From the NCBI GenBank assembly GCA_963995525.1, contig OZ023210.1:9543603-9607602 (forward strand): a stretch of DNA of 64,000 nt, written 5' to 3'. A program made the translations under genes and the position numbers. Positions 50,140-63,600 of this stretch are shown piece by piece; the first letter of the stretch is position 1, and every line of letters begins with the position of its first letter. Below the pieces are notes generated by a model, which was not told the DNA's origin, searched no databases, and saw only the letters and a program-made list of their open reading frames with translations. This stretch comes from Escarpia spicata (Eukaryota; Annelida; Polychaeta; Sabellida; Siboglinidae).

Positions 50140-52445
50140 CCTTCCACGTATTTTAACTGCTGTGTAAAGTATTTAAAAAAAGACTTATGTTTATACATAA
50201 GTTTGGCTTCTGCGGTGCATACACATAAACATCTACAATGGGACTTTCAGATTAAAATGTTTTTGCCAGAATTGTATTATCGACCAGCTCCCATACGTAA
50301 GCTGGCAATCTTGAACTTAGCTATCCTCATGATTACTGTAGTCATTACACGCACCCGGACCTAGTTTCTACGTTATTGTGAACATCAGTTTATTTAAGCA
50401 GTTCCCAGCATCTAAATCGATATTACGAAAATAGTTACAGCAATACAGATTGAGATAGGCATACTTTAGCTTTGCTTGGTAAACTACCGGTAAAACTAAG
50501 AGTGGACAGGCTTAGTCAGACCAAGGCTGCTCGCTCCGTGCTGTTTTAGCTTGTTTTCTTAATTGATTTACAGTAAATGTCCAAATATTTGTCATGATGA
50601 ATTACGAATTACATTAACCAAATAGAAAGTGTCTGAAAATAATGTTTACCTTTCTGGCATTCAGTCCTACTCCGACTGGTACCGAGGCGCCACCGCACGG
50701 ATTAGATAACACTAAATCCGAATTGCCCCAGGTTGGTCGTAGACTCGATTATCCAGCCGCCGTGAGGTGACAGCATTGGCCCGTCACAACGGACTGGATT
50801 ATTCAGCTCCAGCCATTGTTACCGGTAGGGGGCTTTACCCCAGATTCGGGTAGAGACGATGATTGGCTCTCAGGCCAACTATGAAATAACAAATTAAATA
50901 AGGATACACTTTTATCAGATAATACTATAGTATAACAACTATTCAACATTAAACTTATACTGAAACATGTCACAGACAAAATAAACCGACATTAAACTTG
51001 TTTCGTAGTTTAATCCCTTTTAATCACATGCTATTTATTCACTAGGTGGCAGCTCTCATGCCATAACATTCAAAAGGGCCATTCAGAGCCAGACTATCGT
51101 TCTGGCGAAGTTACGCAGCTAGGCGAGAGTCGGCTAAGCGATACTAGGTTGGTCGTCAACGCCTTTATTGCGAATTAATTTATGTAGCACCACAGAATGC
51201 ATATTTGTATATATCATGTATAAAACAAATATTAACTAATTAATGCATCAGGTTGTTATGCTTTATCTGTCTGTCCAAGTTGACGAGTGTACATTATACT
51301 ATTGTACTGGTAGTTATTTGTAACATTATCAGAATGAAGCTTGGCGACTAGAATACACGACATTGTCATGGACGTAGTGATTTGTCCGTGCACAGAAAAA
51401 AACTATCAGTATTAATTGTCAATAAAACTTTTAGTTTAGGACACTGGTTGATGAAAAAATCTTGCTCAATGTTTTTTAGTTTATAATATTATACGTTGAT
51501 GTATAGTAAAGAGTCTGACTTGTGTTATAATGTTGTTTATGCATTTACTTGTTTTTTTATATAATAAATGAAAAATACCTTTAGTGCAATTTGGTATTGT
51601 CGGCCATCTTTATCAGCCATTTTCTTAGTTCCATGCATTTTTCTCGAAAAATGTAAAACTTGAATTCTTTACAAGATGTTGCGATGAAATTTGGTATATG
51701 TCTTGCCCTCGATAGTGTCCTCAAAATAATGGGGGGTTTCTAAAAAATAGTATTACTTTCTGAAATATTTACTTTGTTAGACAGTGTTGCTGAAAGATGG
51801 GAGAAGGTATAAAAAAATAAAAAAATAAATTTCAAAAGCTCCCATTATTTTATTTATATTATAATCGTCACCTTCGCTTAAAGTTTGATAGGCGTAGCTA
51901 TAATATTCTCAGACAAGTAAGAATTTGAAAGTACCTCTTACTTTTTTCATCAACAGTCAAAAATTATGTTGCCATGGCAACCATACTGTTACTTTGTATG
52001 AAATCGCACCAGATATATACCAAGGTTAATGAGCTTTATAAAATGTGTAGGTTTGCATACGTATCACGTATATCTAACCCATAGCAAGCCTCCAAAGACG
52101 ACCACCCTCATTTGTGCAAAAAATAACCAGTATTCTAACCTTAATGGTGAAATGGAAATGTGTATGTTTCCAGCAATATTGGAATGTCAAGGGTCATTAG
52201 TTATTAAGACTTATATTCAATTAATGTATTTACTTCAGACCATGGCGTGACATATATTGGTCCATATATTCATACACATTTGACAGTTAACAGGCAGATG
52301 TTAATAGTAGAAAGCATATTATATAATTAAAGAAAAAAGTAGTGCATATAATATGACCTAGGTATTTGACACTAGGCCTACTAATTTAATTTAGCTTAGA
52401 TGCAAGGGGCATAAATTCTTCGTATACTTTCCCTCTATTTATCAG
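50140..52445. other. intergenic region without a recognised gene
   Basis: It includes a moderately GC-rich patch (50660-50880) of possible SINE-like character without a recognised tRNA promoter, the second copy of the dispersed repeat (51178-51243), and AT-rich sequence beyond. Nothing coding is supported. Confidence 0.45.
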
Positions 52446-52447
52446 TA

Positions 52448-54550
52448 TCATCCTTCTCTCATGGTAAAATATAAGAATATTTGAATGATGGTGGGCATGC
52501 CCTCTTGCTGGCATTGGGCAAGCAACTCCTGGTTGGATATGGTTCTTGGCCAGAAGATTCTGATGATTTTTTTCTGAGGCAAGTCGTGTGGAAGGTAGAC
52601 AGTCTTGACAGATCCTGCTCCGTCATTCTCCAGCACTCCGCCCCATACAGCAACGCAACTCCTCCATCTTGGCTAATGACACTTCCAAGGTAAGTGAATG
52701 TTTCAGTGCTGGAAAGGTCCGTGTTGTCAATCTTCACTGAGGCTGGCATGTTAACATTCAAGGTTATGACTTTTGGATGATTCGCAAACCAACTTGACGG
52801 CTAAATCTGCTAAGGTGGGTTGTCTTCTACTGGGTGTGTTTGTGAGTGTGGGACAGGAGAGCAAGGTCGTCGGCAAAGTACATACCTTCTAGTGCAGAAA
52901 AGGGAGTCCATTGAAGCCCTCTTGGTACATCTTCTGTCACTCGTCGCATGACCCAGTCGATGACAACAATGAAAAGGACTGCTGCATAACACAGCCCTGT
53001 CTCACACCTGTCTTAACCTCAAAGTAAAGATCGCTGGTTCCAACATTGTTGGTGAAGTTGGTGTAGAAAGCTACCATGATGTTGACGATGCATTGTGGTA
53101 TTCCGTATGATCTGAGAATGCGCCAGAGGCAGTCTACGCTGTCAAAGACTTTCTCAAAATCTATAAAGTTTATGTACAGCTGTCTTTGCCACTCTGAACA
53201 CTGCTCGATGATGTTCCTCAGCGTAAAAATCTGGTCAGAGCATCCCCTTCCTCTGCGAAACCCAGACTGTTCCTTCCGTAGTGTTGCATATACAGCCTAT
53301 GTGATCCGCTGCATGATGATCTTGCATAGGCTCTTGCTTGGTACTGACAGAAGGGTGATCCCTCGCCAGTTGTTACTGTCGCTAAGGGCCCCCTTCTTGG
53401 GTATCTTGACGATCATTCCCTTGGTCCATTATGTTGGTACCTGCTCCCGTTCCCAGATGACTGTGAACAAGGGTTCCAGGATCTTAGCTGCAAGCTCGGG
53501 GTCTGCTCTGAACAGTTCAGCATTGAGGTTATCATGCCGAAGTGCCTTTCCATTCTTTAATGTTCTGATGGCTGCAATGATTTCTGCTCTCTGGGGAGCA
53601 TATGTGTTTATCTCCAGATCTGCTTCTGCTTCTTCTATAACAGCTTCCTCTTCTGGTGGTGGCCTGTTTAGTACTTCACCAAAGTGTTCTGCCCATCGAA
53701 TGTCTTGCTCCTTCTCTGTCGTGAGGAGATGTCCTTGCTAGTCTTTAATTTGGGTATTGGAAGTGGTACGATATTTCCCGCGAATGAGCTTGGTTTTGTT
53801 GTACACGGATCCTTGTTCATTTCTCTCAGCCGCTTCTTTCGCCCGTTTTGCCAGGTCTTCCATGTAAGCTCGCTTGTCTGCTCGCACACATCTTTTGACC
53901 TTTATTGCTCTTGGCATCTTTCTTTAGTCTATCTGATTTTTCTTCCAGTAGCTTCTTCTTTGTTGCTCTTCTGTTATTGATTGCTTCCAATGTTGTTGGT
54001 GTTATTCAGTCTGTTCTCTTCCTCTGTATGTGTCCTAGGCTGACTTCGCTGCTCTTGTTGTAGATGGAGGCTACCTGGCTCCAGGTTGTGTCGTTGTCTT
54101 CTGTGGAGTCGTTTTCTTCTTCAATGCTGCTCAGAACTCGAAATTTTGTTTTCACTGCTGGGTCCCTAAGCCTCTCAACATCATATATTTGTACCCATTG
54201 TTCGGTGTCCTGTATTTTTCAGTGTTAACTTGATGTAACTGTGGCCAGATGATGGTCACTTCCGACATCTGGTCCGCGCTTCACTATCACGTCTAATAGT
54301 CGTTGATCATCAGATGGTCAATCTGATTACGGTCCCTTCTGTTTGGTGAGTACCAAGTTAGTTTGTGGGTGTCAGGGTGTTGGAAAAGGGTCCCTCCATT
54401 GACAAGATTGTTCATGCCACAAAAGCTCCCCAGTCTTTCACCATTGTTGTTCATGATGCCACATCCGTTCCGTCCCATGACCCTGTCATTGTGGGTGTTG
54501 TCACTTCCAACTTCTCTAAACACTTCCCTCCAGTTCATAATTATTATCAA
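52448..54550 (-). mobile_element. LINE remnant with endonuclease and reverse transcriptase traces
   Basis: Minus-strand coding debris in broken frames. The endonuclease end is near 54550-54293 (GRNGCGIMNNNGERLGSFCG, LTWYSPNRRDRNQIDHLMIN). Reverse transcriptase pieces are at about 53450-52850 (FEKVFDSVDCLWRILRSYGI, VKTGVRQGCV, EGMYFADDLALLSH). The C-terminal part is at about 52760-52460 (STETFTYLGSVISQDGG, YGAECWRMTE). Stops and indels are frequent. The lineage is close to RTE-like or related LINEs and distinct from the CR1 elements in the window. Confidence 0.75.
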
Positions 54551-55188
54551 ATTTAACGTTCTTAATATTTGCTAAAAATTCAAAATTCTACATTGTAGCG
54601 AAAAACAAACGTACATACGCGCGCATTTGTTTTTATTTTTTAGACGGACCAATGATCAACAAATGGGGCGTGGCTTAAAAGCATATGTTAGTTTTTCATT
54701 AGTGAATCTCAAAGGCGCAGTTACATTTATAAAAAAATTAGTACTAATGCATTCGCCAGATGTCGCTGCTTTCTGTGTAACAACTAGTGTGCTATGGACT
54801 ATTCCCTTGAAGCTAACTTATGTTTGAATTAAATTGTTATCACTCCTATTTAATTGTCCATTTCAATGTTGATGTCGTAGGTAAAAACGCATACCGATGT
54901 TCGTGTTTGTATTCTGTTTTACTAAAAATGTACATGATAATCTACAGAGCCTAGACACTAGACAATGAATGCACATTTTCTAGATTATAAAATTAGAAAC
55001 CGAAAGGCAATTATTTTAAATACAAACAGGTAAACATAATATATTTAACTTATCGATCAAATGTACATTAATCATGTTGCTACTACGTACTTCCAGATAA
55101 TACTGTTTAAAGATAATTCCGCGTTTTATTCGTGTTTTTCGTTTACCTCGATTTAGAATAATTTCGCGAAACATCAATCACCTTGTGC

Positions 55189-55328
55189 CGGCTACAACGT
55201 TGTCGTGCTTACATTTATCCGGGCGTTAAATAATATCCGGGTCACGTTTCTGCGCGTGCGCGTATCTGGGGGAATGTATTAACACCAGTTATGACTGTCG
55301 CACTTTCATTTATCCGGGCGTTATGTAT

Positions 55329-55403
<75 letters not shown>

Positions 55404-55683
55404 CATAAAATGTTTGTCATAAAACAGTTTCCTCTCCACGCACACGTCACGTGACTTACTCTTATGCATGGTCACAAATCTGAAACAGCAAATTATAATT
55501 ATGTATACCCTAACTATAACGCTCGGATTACAACGACAAACGAAATATATTAAACTACTGGATATTATTTATCACTACGTGATCTACTGGTGCCAAATAT
55601 TATGCCTTACATATATGCACATAAAAATCACCCGGATAAAATTTCACGCCCGGATAAATGTAAGCGCGACAAGGTGCTGGCTC
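55189..55683. mobile_element. terminal-inverted-repeat (MITE-like) element
   Basis: The left arm 55189-55241 contains TTGTCGTGCTTACATTTATC and CGGGCGTTAAATAATATCCG. The right arm 55629-55683, reversed, reads TTGTCGCGCTTACATTTATC and CGGGCGTGAAATTTTATCCG. The arms match over about 50 bases. A third left-type copy (TTTCATTTATCCGGGCGTTA) lies at 55303-55322. The interior is mostly a TA microsatellite and encodes nothing. Confidence 0.75.
55329..55408. repeat. (TA)n microsatellite
   Basis: About 80 bases of TA with TACATA/TGTATA interruptions inside the inverted-repeat element. Confidence 0.95.
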
Positions 55684-55794
55684 TTTTGTGCACATTGTCA
55701 CATTGTATATAGCACTCTTATTAAACCGACTGCACGCATTGCTGAAATTATTCACACGTATGCATACACGCATCATGCGCGCGCATTCACACAC

Positions 55795-55920
55795 GCGCCG
55801 CACGCACACACACACACACCACATACATACACCACATAAGCACAAACCCACCACACAAACACATACAGGCACGCACGCACCCACATACAAACACGCATTT
55901 AAAGGCACGTTCACACGCAC
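55795..55920. repeat. CA-rich low-complexity stretch
   Basis: Imperfect CA, CACG and CATA repeats. Open frames of alternating His/Thr or Cys/Val here are artefacts. Confidence 0.85.
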
Positions 55921-56920
55921 ATTAATATCGCCAAAGAATAACCTTCAAACAACGTTATAAGAACTTTTAGTGATTTTTTTCTCCCCGGTGGTGCTTCGGC
56001 GGTTGACGTTTCAAAAAGAAGAAAAAAACCTTAGTCAAAATACTACAAAGCATCGTGATCTCGTTTCGCGTGACCTCAACAAAAACCGTTGTCATGCATC
56101 ACCGAACTGACATTGTTTAATTATTTTTTATTTCAAATGCCGTAAATTAAAACATGAACTGAACTTATGTCTGCGTTGTGTCAAGAGACGAGCGTAAGGA
56201 AATGGAGGAGTTTGTAGGTGAAGACCTTACAATAAATCATTAATGTTGTGACGATTTACAGAACGCGACCTTGCGACCTTCAGCTGTGATGTTTCGTTGT
56301 TCGAGCGAACTACGTCGACATAAACCAGAACTCTCAACAAACAGTTACCCAGACGCTGAAAGGTGATTTGTAGCACACGTCAACGGTATGTGACGTCGGA
56401 TTGTCATGCAAATTTAACTCCGAATACGACGTTATTGCATATTTATAGAATGCATACTACGGGTGGCCAACATGCCTCTGTGTGTCACGCCCACGGCGCT
56501 AGGAATGCATTCGCTAAAGACAACAGTTGTCGTATTGTCCGCATCCTTGGACCATCTGCAACGATTCTTACCTTGACTATTAACAACAAGATCTATCACT
56601 GCCCGTGATTGCCTTGTTTATACCTGCATGGGATGTGTCAGCCGTTCACTGTGTCCAGTAGCGGAAATCATTAATTTGTGAAAAACCAGTATATGAAATG
56701 TTTTAATTTACGCATGAATATTAATTAAATGTCACTGAATACTGATTAGTTGCGATGTTTTCAGTGTTGCTCGTGTCGATTCCAGAACCCGTTATTGTGC
56801 TATGCGTTGTAAAATATGTGTTCGGGCACACGCACGCACGCAAGCATGAACCCACATGTTCACTTAACTGCATACGGAATGAGTGTGTATTACGTGTGGC
56901 GTGTGCTATACACGCGCACG

Positions 56921-56926
<6 letters not shown>

Positions 56927-56966
<40 letters not shown>

Positions 56967-56983
56967 TACACACACTCACACAT

Positions 56984-57067
<84 letters not shown>

Positions 57068-57125
57068 GGAAAGAGAGACAGAGGGGAGGAGAGAGAGGGG
57101 GAGAGACAGTGGGGGATACAGACAA

Positions 57126-57160
<35 letters not shown>
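56927..57160. repeat. (CA)n followed by (GA)/(GACA)n microsatellites
   Basis: A CA dinucleotide tract of about 135 bases (56927-57066) is followed by a GAGA/GGGA-rich stretch and (GACA)n at about 57129-57160. Long open frames through it are repeat artefacts. Confidence 0.95.
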
Positions 57161-57162
<2 letters not shown>

Positions 57163-57547
57163 GTAAGCAATGTAACATGTTTATATACTCTTCTGTTTCG
57201 AACACTCTTTTTGTCGGTCTTCTCTCTTTCTTTCCATGTTCTGTAGAAAATTCAATATCTTCTCTGAATTATTTTATCTTCCGTCTATCTTCCCATTTGT
57301 ATATTCCTCGGACCCAGTTGGTTTCTGCTACCTGTAGATTCTACTCCTGTCTCTTTGTCAGTGCCAATGTTCCTAGCCCGTATACAGGCTACTACCTTGC
57401 AGGATTTCAAAACCTTTCCCTGTAGCTGTTTCTTCAGTTTTCTGTCCCACATAATGCACCCACACCCATGTTGCCGCTCCTGTCTGCACCCTGCGCTGTA
57501 CCTTCTTACTACTTCCTCCGTCGTCACACACGTCTTTAGAATACCAA

Positions 57548-57690
57548 TATATATATATATAATTATACATATACATATATATATATATATATAATTATAC
57601 ATATATATATATATATAATTATACATATATATATATATAAATAATTATATATATATAATTATATATATAATTATATATATATATATATTG
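57548..57690. repeat. TA / AATTATACATA compound microsatellite
   Basis: TA runs separated by regularly spaced AATTATACATA units; a higher-order repeat of about 35 bases is visible at 57560-57640. Confidence 0.9.
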
Positions 57691-60600
57691 TAGATCATCC
57701 TGCAATAATATTAGTAAGATTTTTATGAAATGTCTGTTGCTTGTGTTTCTTGTGATATTTTAGAAACTATGACATTTTCATCGATCGCATTCGAAATTAT
57801 TCTAACGTATGATAGATCGATTTGTTTAGTGTTTGCGAAATATCGGCAGCATTGTTGCTGGTACAATGTGTATAACACGATAATTAATTTAATTGTTCAC
57901 AATAATTATTTGTACACGTTGTTGTGTGTAGCCTACAATATTGTTCTGTAACATTGAATGCCGACAAATGTAGTGTTACGTTACCCACCAGGGGCGCCAC
58001 TGGTCGTTTCGAGTAGCCACTATTCAACAATTCATTGTGCTCTTTTTGAATGTCAATACCTTTGTTGAAATTCCGATTGTAGTAGATATCTGACGTCGAC
58101 ACATGCAGCTGTGAAACAGCCGCCGTCGAAAGAGACAAGTTGTGCTTGACAGGGTATTAAAAGAGAAGAGACACAAACCTCACAACCGGCTGAGAAGAAG
58201 TAGGCCTATAAATATAGAAAACAGGTACACGTCTACATCTAGGCTTAGTCCAACCCCCACTTGGAACATTATTATCGGGACATTTTCCTCCAAACGGGTG
58301 CATATAGTCCATTTTGCACTTGAAACACACCCAGGAGCGGCCTTAGTTAACGAACAACTCGGACAAGAATTTTTGTCGGCACTTTGGTGCCCCTTTTTGA
58401 GCAGTTTTGGTCACGGGCGTTCAATTCGTCTGCCTCCAGCACTGTATAGTTCAAGCGCCAGTGTCCAAAACGGCACCAAAATGCCGACAACAATTATTGT
58501 CGGATCTATTCCATAACCAAGGATGCTCATGGATATGTTACAAGCATAGGCGGGATCACGCCCCTAGTTGTGGAAATGTCCTGATGATAATAATGTCCCA
58601 AGTAGCGCGTTTGTCTAGATGCCTACCGCACCACTTGCAGCCTGCAGACAATGGTCTGCAAATCGTGCACGTTTCCAGCCTGCTGTCTTCACATGGGGCG
58701 TTGCACAACACGGTGTTGACGACCGTTGTCAGTTGCAAGACAGGCGGATATTTATTAATCTTTACAATCGTGTTGTCTGACAATCTATAGTAGCGTAGGC
58801 CTTCTGTGGGTTATTAGTCCTACAAACCTATCACTTTGGAACACACGACAGATAACAGCGTTCATGCCATCAGTTATTGTCTTCAATATCAGGTTGGTGC
58901 ATACAGTTGTATGGTGGGGGTTACTACACACCACGTGTGTACATACCATTGTAAATACCCTAGCTATTACTATAGAAGGTGTGCAGTCTGACACAGTTAT
59001 CTGTTCTCCTTTGTGTTGTGTATACTGTGACTATCTAACAGTTGTATACTGTGACTATCTAACAGTTGTATACTGTGACTATCTAACAGTTGTATACTGT
59101 AACTAGAGTTGACAGCAACAAAGGTTTTTTTCGTACTTAAATGTCACAAGCTAAATATTTAAGAACTAATGTAGTTATTATATATTGTAATGTACACGGA
59201 ATTGTACATACAAATAAGTGTGGTATATTAATCCGTGATATGCATGTACCATGGCTGTACACAGGCTGTGGCAGACGACACTGTAAATGATACAATGTGC
59301 ACAGCGGCAATCCTTGTCGTTAATAAATTGGACTGCCCATCTCCAACCTACTAAATAATTGGTGTATCTCATTACAAATAGAGACAGGGCTGCATGATCT
59401 ATTGATAACACATATGTAGTAACACATCTACACTGAGGTTATCGTGGTCGGAGCAGAGGTAGCACACGAAAACACTGTAACACATACCTATACTTAAATA
59501 CCCAGGTGCTAACGCGGGAAGACTGCATTAGTCAAGGCGAAACGACCAAACTCAGTAGTGTGTCTTTATAACGTCTCGGAAAGCGGGTGACAAAAGGGCC
59601 GAACGTAGTCTTGCATGCCGACCTTTCGTGGGTCCAACACGTTGCGTAGGAATGATTAAACAAAATTCCATCCCCCCAAGATACGCCACTGAACTCGATG
59701 GAGAGAGCTTCTTGCCACGCCTTCGCGCACAACTGCATGTAGTGGAAGTCAATGTTGTCAAAAGTACCTTCAATCTAACCCTAAACTTTTTGAATATCAA
59801 ACCAACTATAAAAGGGCATTTGTACACGGATGGGAGCACGAGCTCTCTCTGAACTCGATCGTGTGAGCGTCTCCAGAAACACTGCCTCGGCTGTGGGAAC
59901 GCACGCCTTCAATTCTGCAACATTATCGAGTTTCCGCTCGAAGGAACTGTCCGAACATTGTGTTCGGTCACCCGCCACTGGCGCCCACTCAGGCGGTGCT
60001 GAATGCCTGATTGGGCGCCGCGCTCGAGTGGAACACAGAAGCGGTCTGACCGAATCACGCAAGATAACACGATCTATCATTATCTGGCCCTCGCATCTCG
60101 GACGCTATACCGTCGTATTTCAGCGCTCCGGGATTCCTTCGCGCCACGTCTTTTGTTCGGCTACGACGCCTCTCTTTGTGGACGGTTTTAATTTATTGTT
60201 CCGTTAGTTTCATTTTGAAGGCATTCACCGGCGTTGCCATCAGTATCTTTGTAGCACCTTTCCATGGGTGCTTTGTTGGCCGGCCACGGGCGGCAATGGC
60301 GCGCAGGCCGGGGGACTATTACAGGGGAACACCCATCGCCGTGACGTCTTTCAACTGGGTACGAATCTTAATTAAAAACTCATGACAGATGCAGCAAATG
60401 GACTCCAGTCAACAATCGCCGGCAAACGCAGAAATGTAGCATTCGTCTTGAATTGTCAGAGTTTAAATTGACGATTGTCACGACCTGTTTTATTTAGAAA
60501 CGGGACCGTTTGTTGAATAACCGCAGAGCAACAACTCACAGTAGAATCACAGCAGTGTTGATGCCAACGTACTGTTTGCTTAAGCGCATAAGAGTTGTCA

Positions 60601-63600
60601 TGGTTAAGACGTTCGTACAAAATAGATAACTTGGTGCGTGATAGTTGGTACGAGCACTAGTACGGATCGTTCGATATAACAGCGTCGGTAGGTAGTTTTA
60701 TAAATGTAAAGTCCTTTACAACAGACACCGGCAAAATACGAACGGTATTTTCCCGTTATGCATGACGTCGCAAACTGCTGCATTTCCAACAAGTTATATA
60801 GGACTTACATTCTAATACAACCGACATCATTATGGATTTTTATATGGATGGTCAGTTAATCACTATTATATTCGACAACGGGCAACAGCTGTAGCATGTC
60901 CGGTGCAACATATTAAATTGCGTCAATAACTGATCGTAGAGGAAATGTACAAAGTCTCTCTATTGTTATGCAAGCCACCTAAGTCGTCACGGGTCGAAAT
61001 CCGCACATAAATGGCACTTAAACAACACACATTAATGTAGCATCAGGCCGAAATAAAGAAAATGATCGATTATTTAAATGGTTCCTCCTCAGCTCAATTG
61101 GTTTTCTCTGTGACTAAGTTTGCGAACAAACTGTACCTATACATCTATAGTCACTCAATGTGCATATTTTCTATGCCACGCTAGCTGGTTTGTTCTATTG
61201 TTATTGTTTAGTTTTGGTGCAGGAATCTGCTCAAAAATCACTAGACAGTTGCAATAAGTGGCTTCGGGTATATATATATATATGTTACCCGATCTAGCAG
61301 TCCAAGCCAATTATTTCGATGATTTTAACAACACTACGCACACTCTTATTTACCCGACTGCGAGTAATACTTAAAGTCGCCGAGTGAAGCGGGAGTGTCA
61401 AGCCTTGTGATCACATCCGGGTGATTAATGATCTTTCCCGTGTCAGGCTACGGGGACCAGTCATTATTCTGCTAATTACAAGGTTTGCGAATAAACGTAA
61501 ACAAGTCTTTTGGAACGAATACTGCTCTGCGAAAGGCAACAATAACGGTGATAGATTAGACTGTCGTTGGAGGAACTAACCTCGGTTTGAAATCGATCGT
61601 GGGAAATACCCGCTGGAGTTGTGTGAGAGTCTACATGTGTTGAAGATAAAGTTTCTTTTTAATCACATTTTGTGCTAGACCTATATAAACAACGGTCACC
61701 ATCGTCAGTATATTTTTCATCTGTAAAATTATCACAACTTGTTTTAAAGAGATATATAAATTGCGTCCCCTGAGTTCTGAGTTCTGAATTGCAACGAACC
61801 TATATTTGTTAACGTCACAACGCTGTCATAGAGTAATCAATTGAATTTTCGATGACAATAAAGTTAAACGTGATACAATAATATAACATGGAACGTTTGC
61901 GATCTGTATTCGAGAATTGTCATAATGGGAAATGGAAAATCTGAATGTCATGCATTTCGAGAACACTACACTTGTCAACAATCGTTCAGATATATTATTT
62001 TGGTAGCTTCTACTTTTGTCCGCCACGATATCGTTCGTCGTTTAAGCAACTACTCTATTTATCGAGGAAAATAGGCCTACTGTTAGTAAGAAATACAAAA
62101 AAAATAATAGTAAATAACTATGGAAAAACGCAACACATTCACAAGATTCAACAGAAACCGATATATTACAGGACCACCTACGTAGCAGTCCCCCCACCGC
62201 TAACCCGATGGATACTATGCTAGTGGGTGTATGTGTATGGAATTGTACCAAAGTCTGTACAATTTTAAGTTATTACCTAAAGATCGCGTGCGGTATAAAA
62301 ACGTCGATGATTACATCGTATTGCAAAGTTTTGTTTACAACAGAGAAATTTGACTACTGGGATGGCAAATATGATGATCGCATTACGTATGACGTCACAC
62401 CCCATTTCCAACATCTTCGGTTAAGGTTGGTTGTACAAATCTACAACTGCCATATAATATAAACGAAAGAGTGTCAGTCGCATCCCCATCAAACCCGCAA
62501 AACGCATTTTCAGGGCAGTATTTACTATTTAAATAAAATTGCAGCAATACTGCAGGATTCCCAACAATATGCATTTCTTCTCATCTCAACAAATTATGTA
62601 TAATTACCCAAATTTAATTGTCGCAAGAAGGTCGGCAAATTAACTAGATAGGTGTGTCGTTCCGGGGCTAATAAAACTATGATGATGTATGAAGAAAAAA
62701 AATAATAAAAAACGGTTTAAATTTTTTTTTAAATCATATGCGACAAACTTGTTTCACCGTTCAGTTACGTTCATTTCCTGGAATGGATGCTCCGTTGTTA
62801 CGCATACACCTGCGAGGTCAACCACCCGTGACCCCTCCCATGTGGGCGAAGTTTGTTAGCAAGTACCTCGCGAGAATTCGCTGTAATTGATGTACCCCCC
62901 AACGTAACCCCACTGTGGTGCGGTAGACCAGCCTACTTGGCATGCAGTGCGACACTCGCGTCCTGCAAAAACACTTCTTCGTTGTCCGCGACGGCGGAAC
63001 GAGACTTCCTCGCGGTCAGCAGCCACCGTAAATAACCCGTTTTGTCGGCCACCGTAAATAACCCGGCGCCAACAAAACGTCGCAGCAATGGCCACCGTTA
63101 ATATAACCACGATACGGGGTGAGACCACAATAGATTTTACCCAGACGGCCATTATAACCTATCCCTGGCTGGATGGTTAATTTATCTGTAGTCTTTCTCA
63201 ACGCATGAAACGTTAATCTACTGAGTGGAAAGTCCGTGAAAATGTCATACCTCGTGTTTCGGAAAATCCACCCAAACCTGATTCCCCTCAATTTCGTCCC
63301 AAATCTGGTGACTGATTTTGAAACATTGGTGCGCCGCTGTGCGAATACTCGAGTGACCAGTGTATATTTATTGCTACATCGTGAAAGATCTAACCTTGTA
63401 GTAGTACATTCAATATTCACTGGACCCTTTCCCATGTAAAATGCTCAAAAATATCATACATCACACCAAAACGGGACTCGTTCAGTTCAGGGTAATTTTG
63501 CTTTTCACAATAGTACATTTTAATGTCTAGAGATTAGTAAATCATGTATGTAATTTTTAAATCACTAAAAACATAAACAGTTCCATTGTTCACAAGGCGG

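Larger units (their letters stand above)
49094..54716. repeat. inverted repeat pair 5.6 kb apart
   Basis: The segment at about 49107-49160 (GCGCCTTTGCGATTCACTAA, ACTAACAAGCGCTTTTAAGC, CACGCCC) reappears in reverse orientation at 54665-54716 with few differences. A second short match (ATTCATTATCTAGTGC near 49267; reverse near 54960) lies outside. Either two inverted copies of one repeat or decayed ends of a transposon. Confidence 0.5.

Noticed and set aside
56755..57425. Open frames of His/Thr or Cys/Val repeats
   Set aside because: Direct translation of CA and GACA microsatellites.
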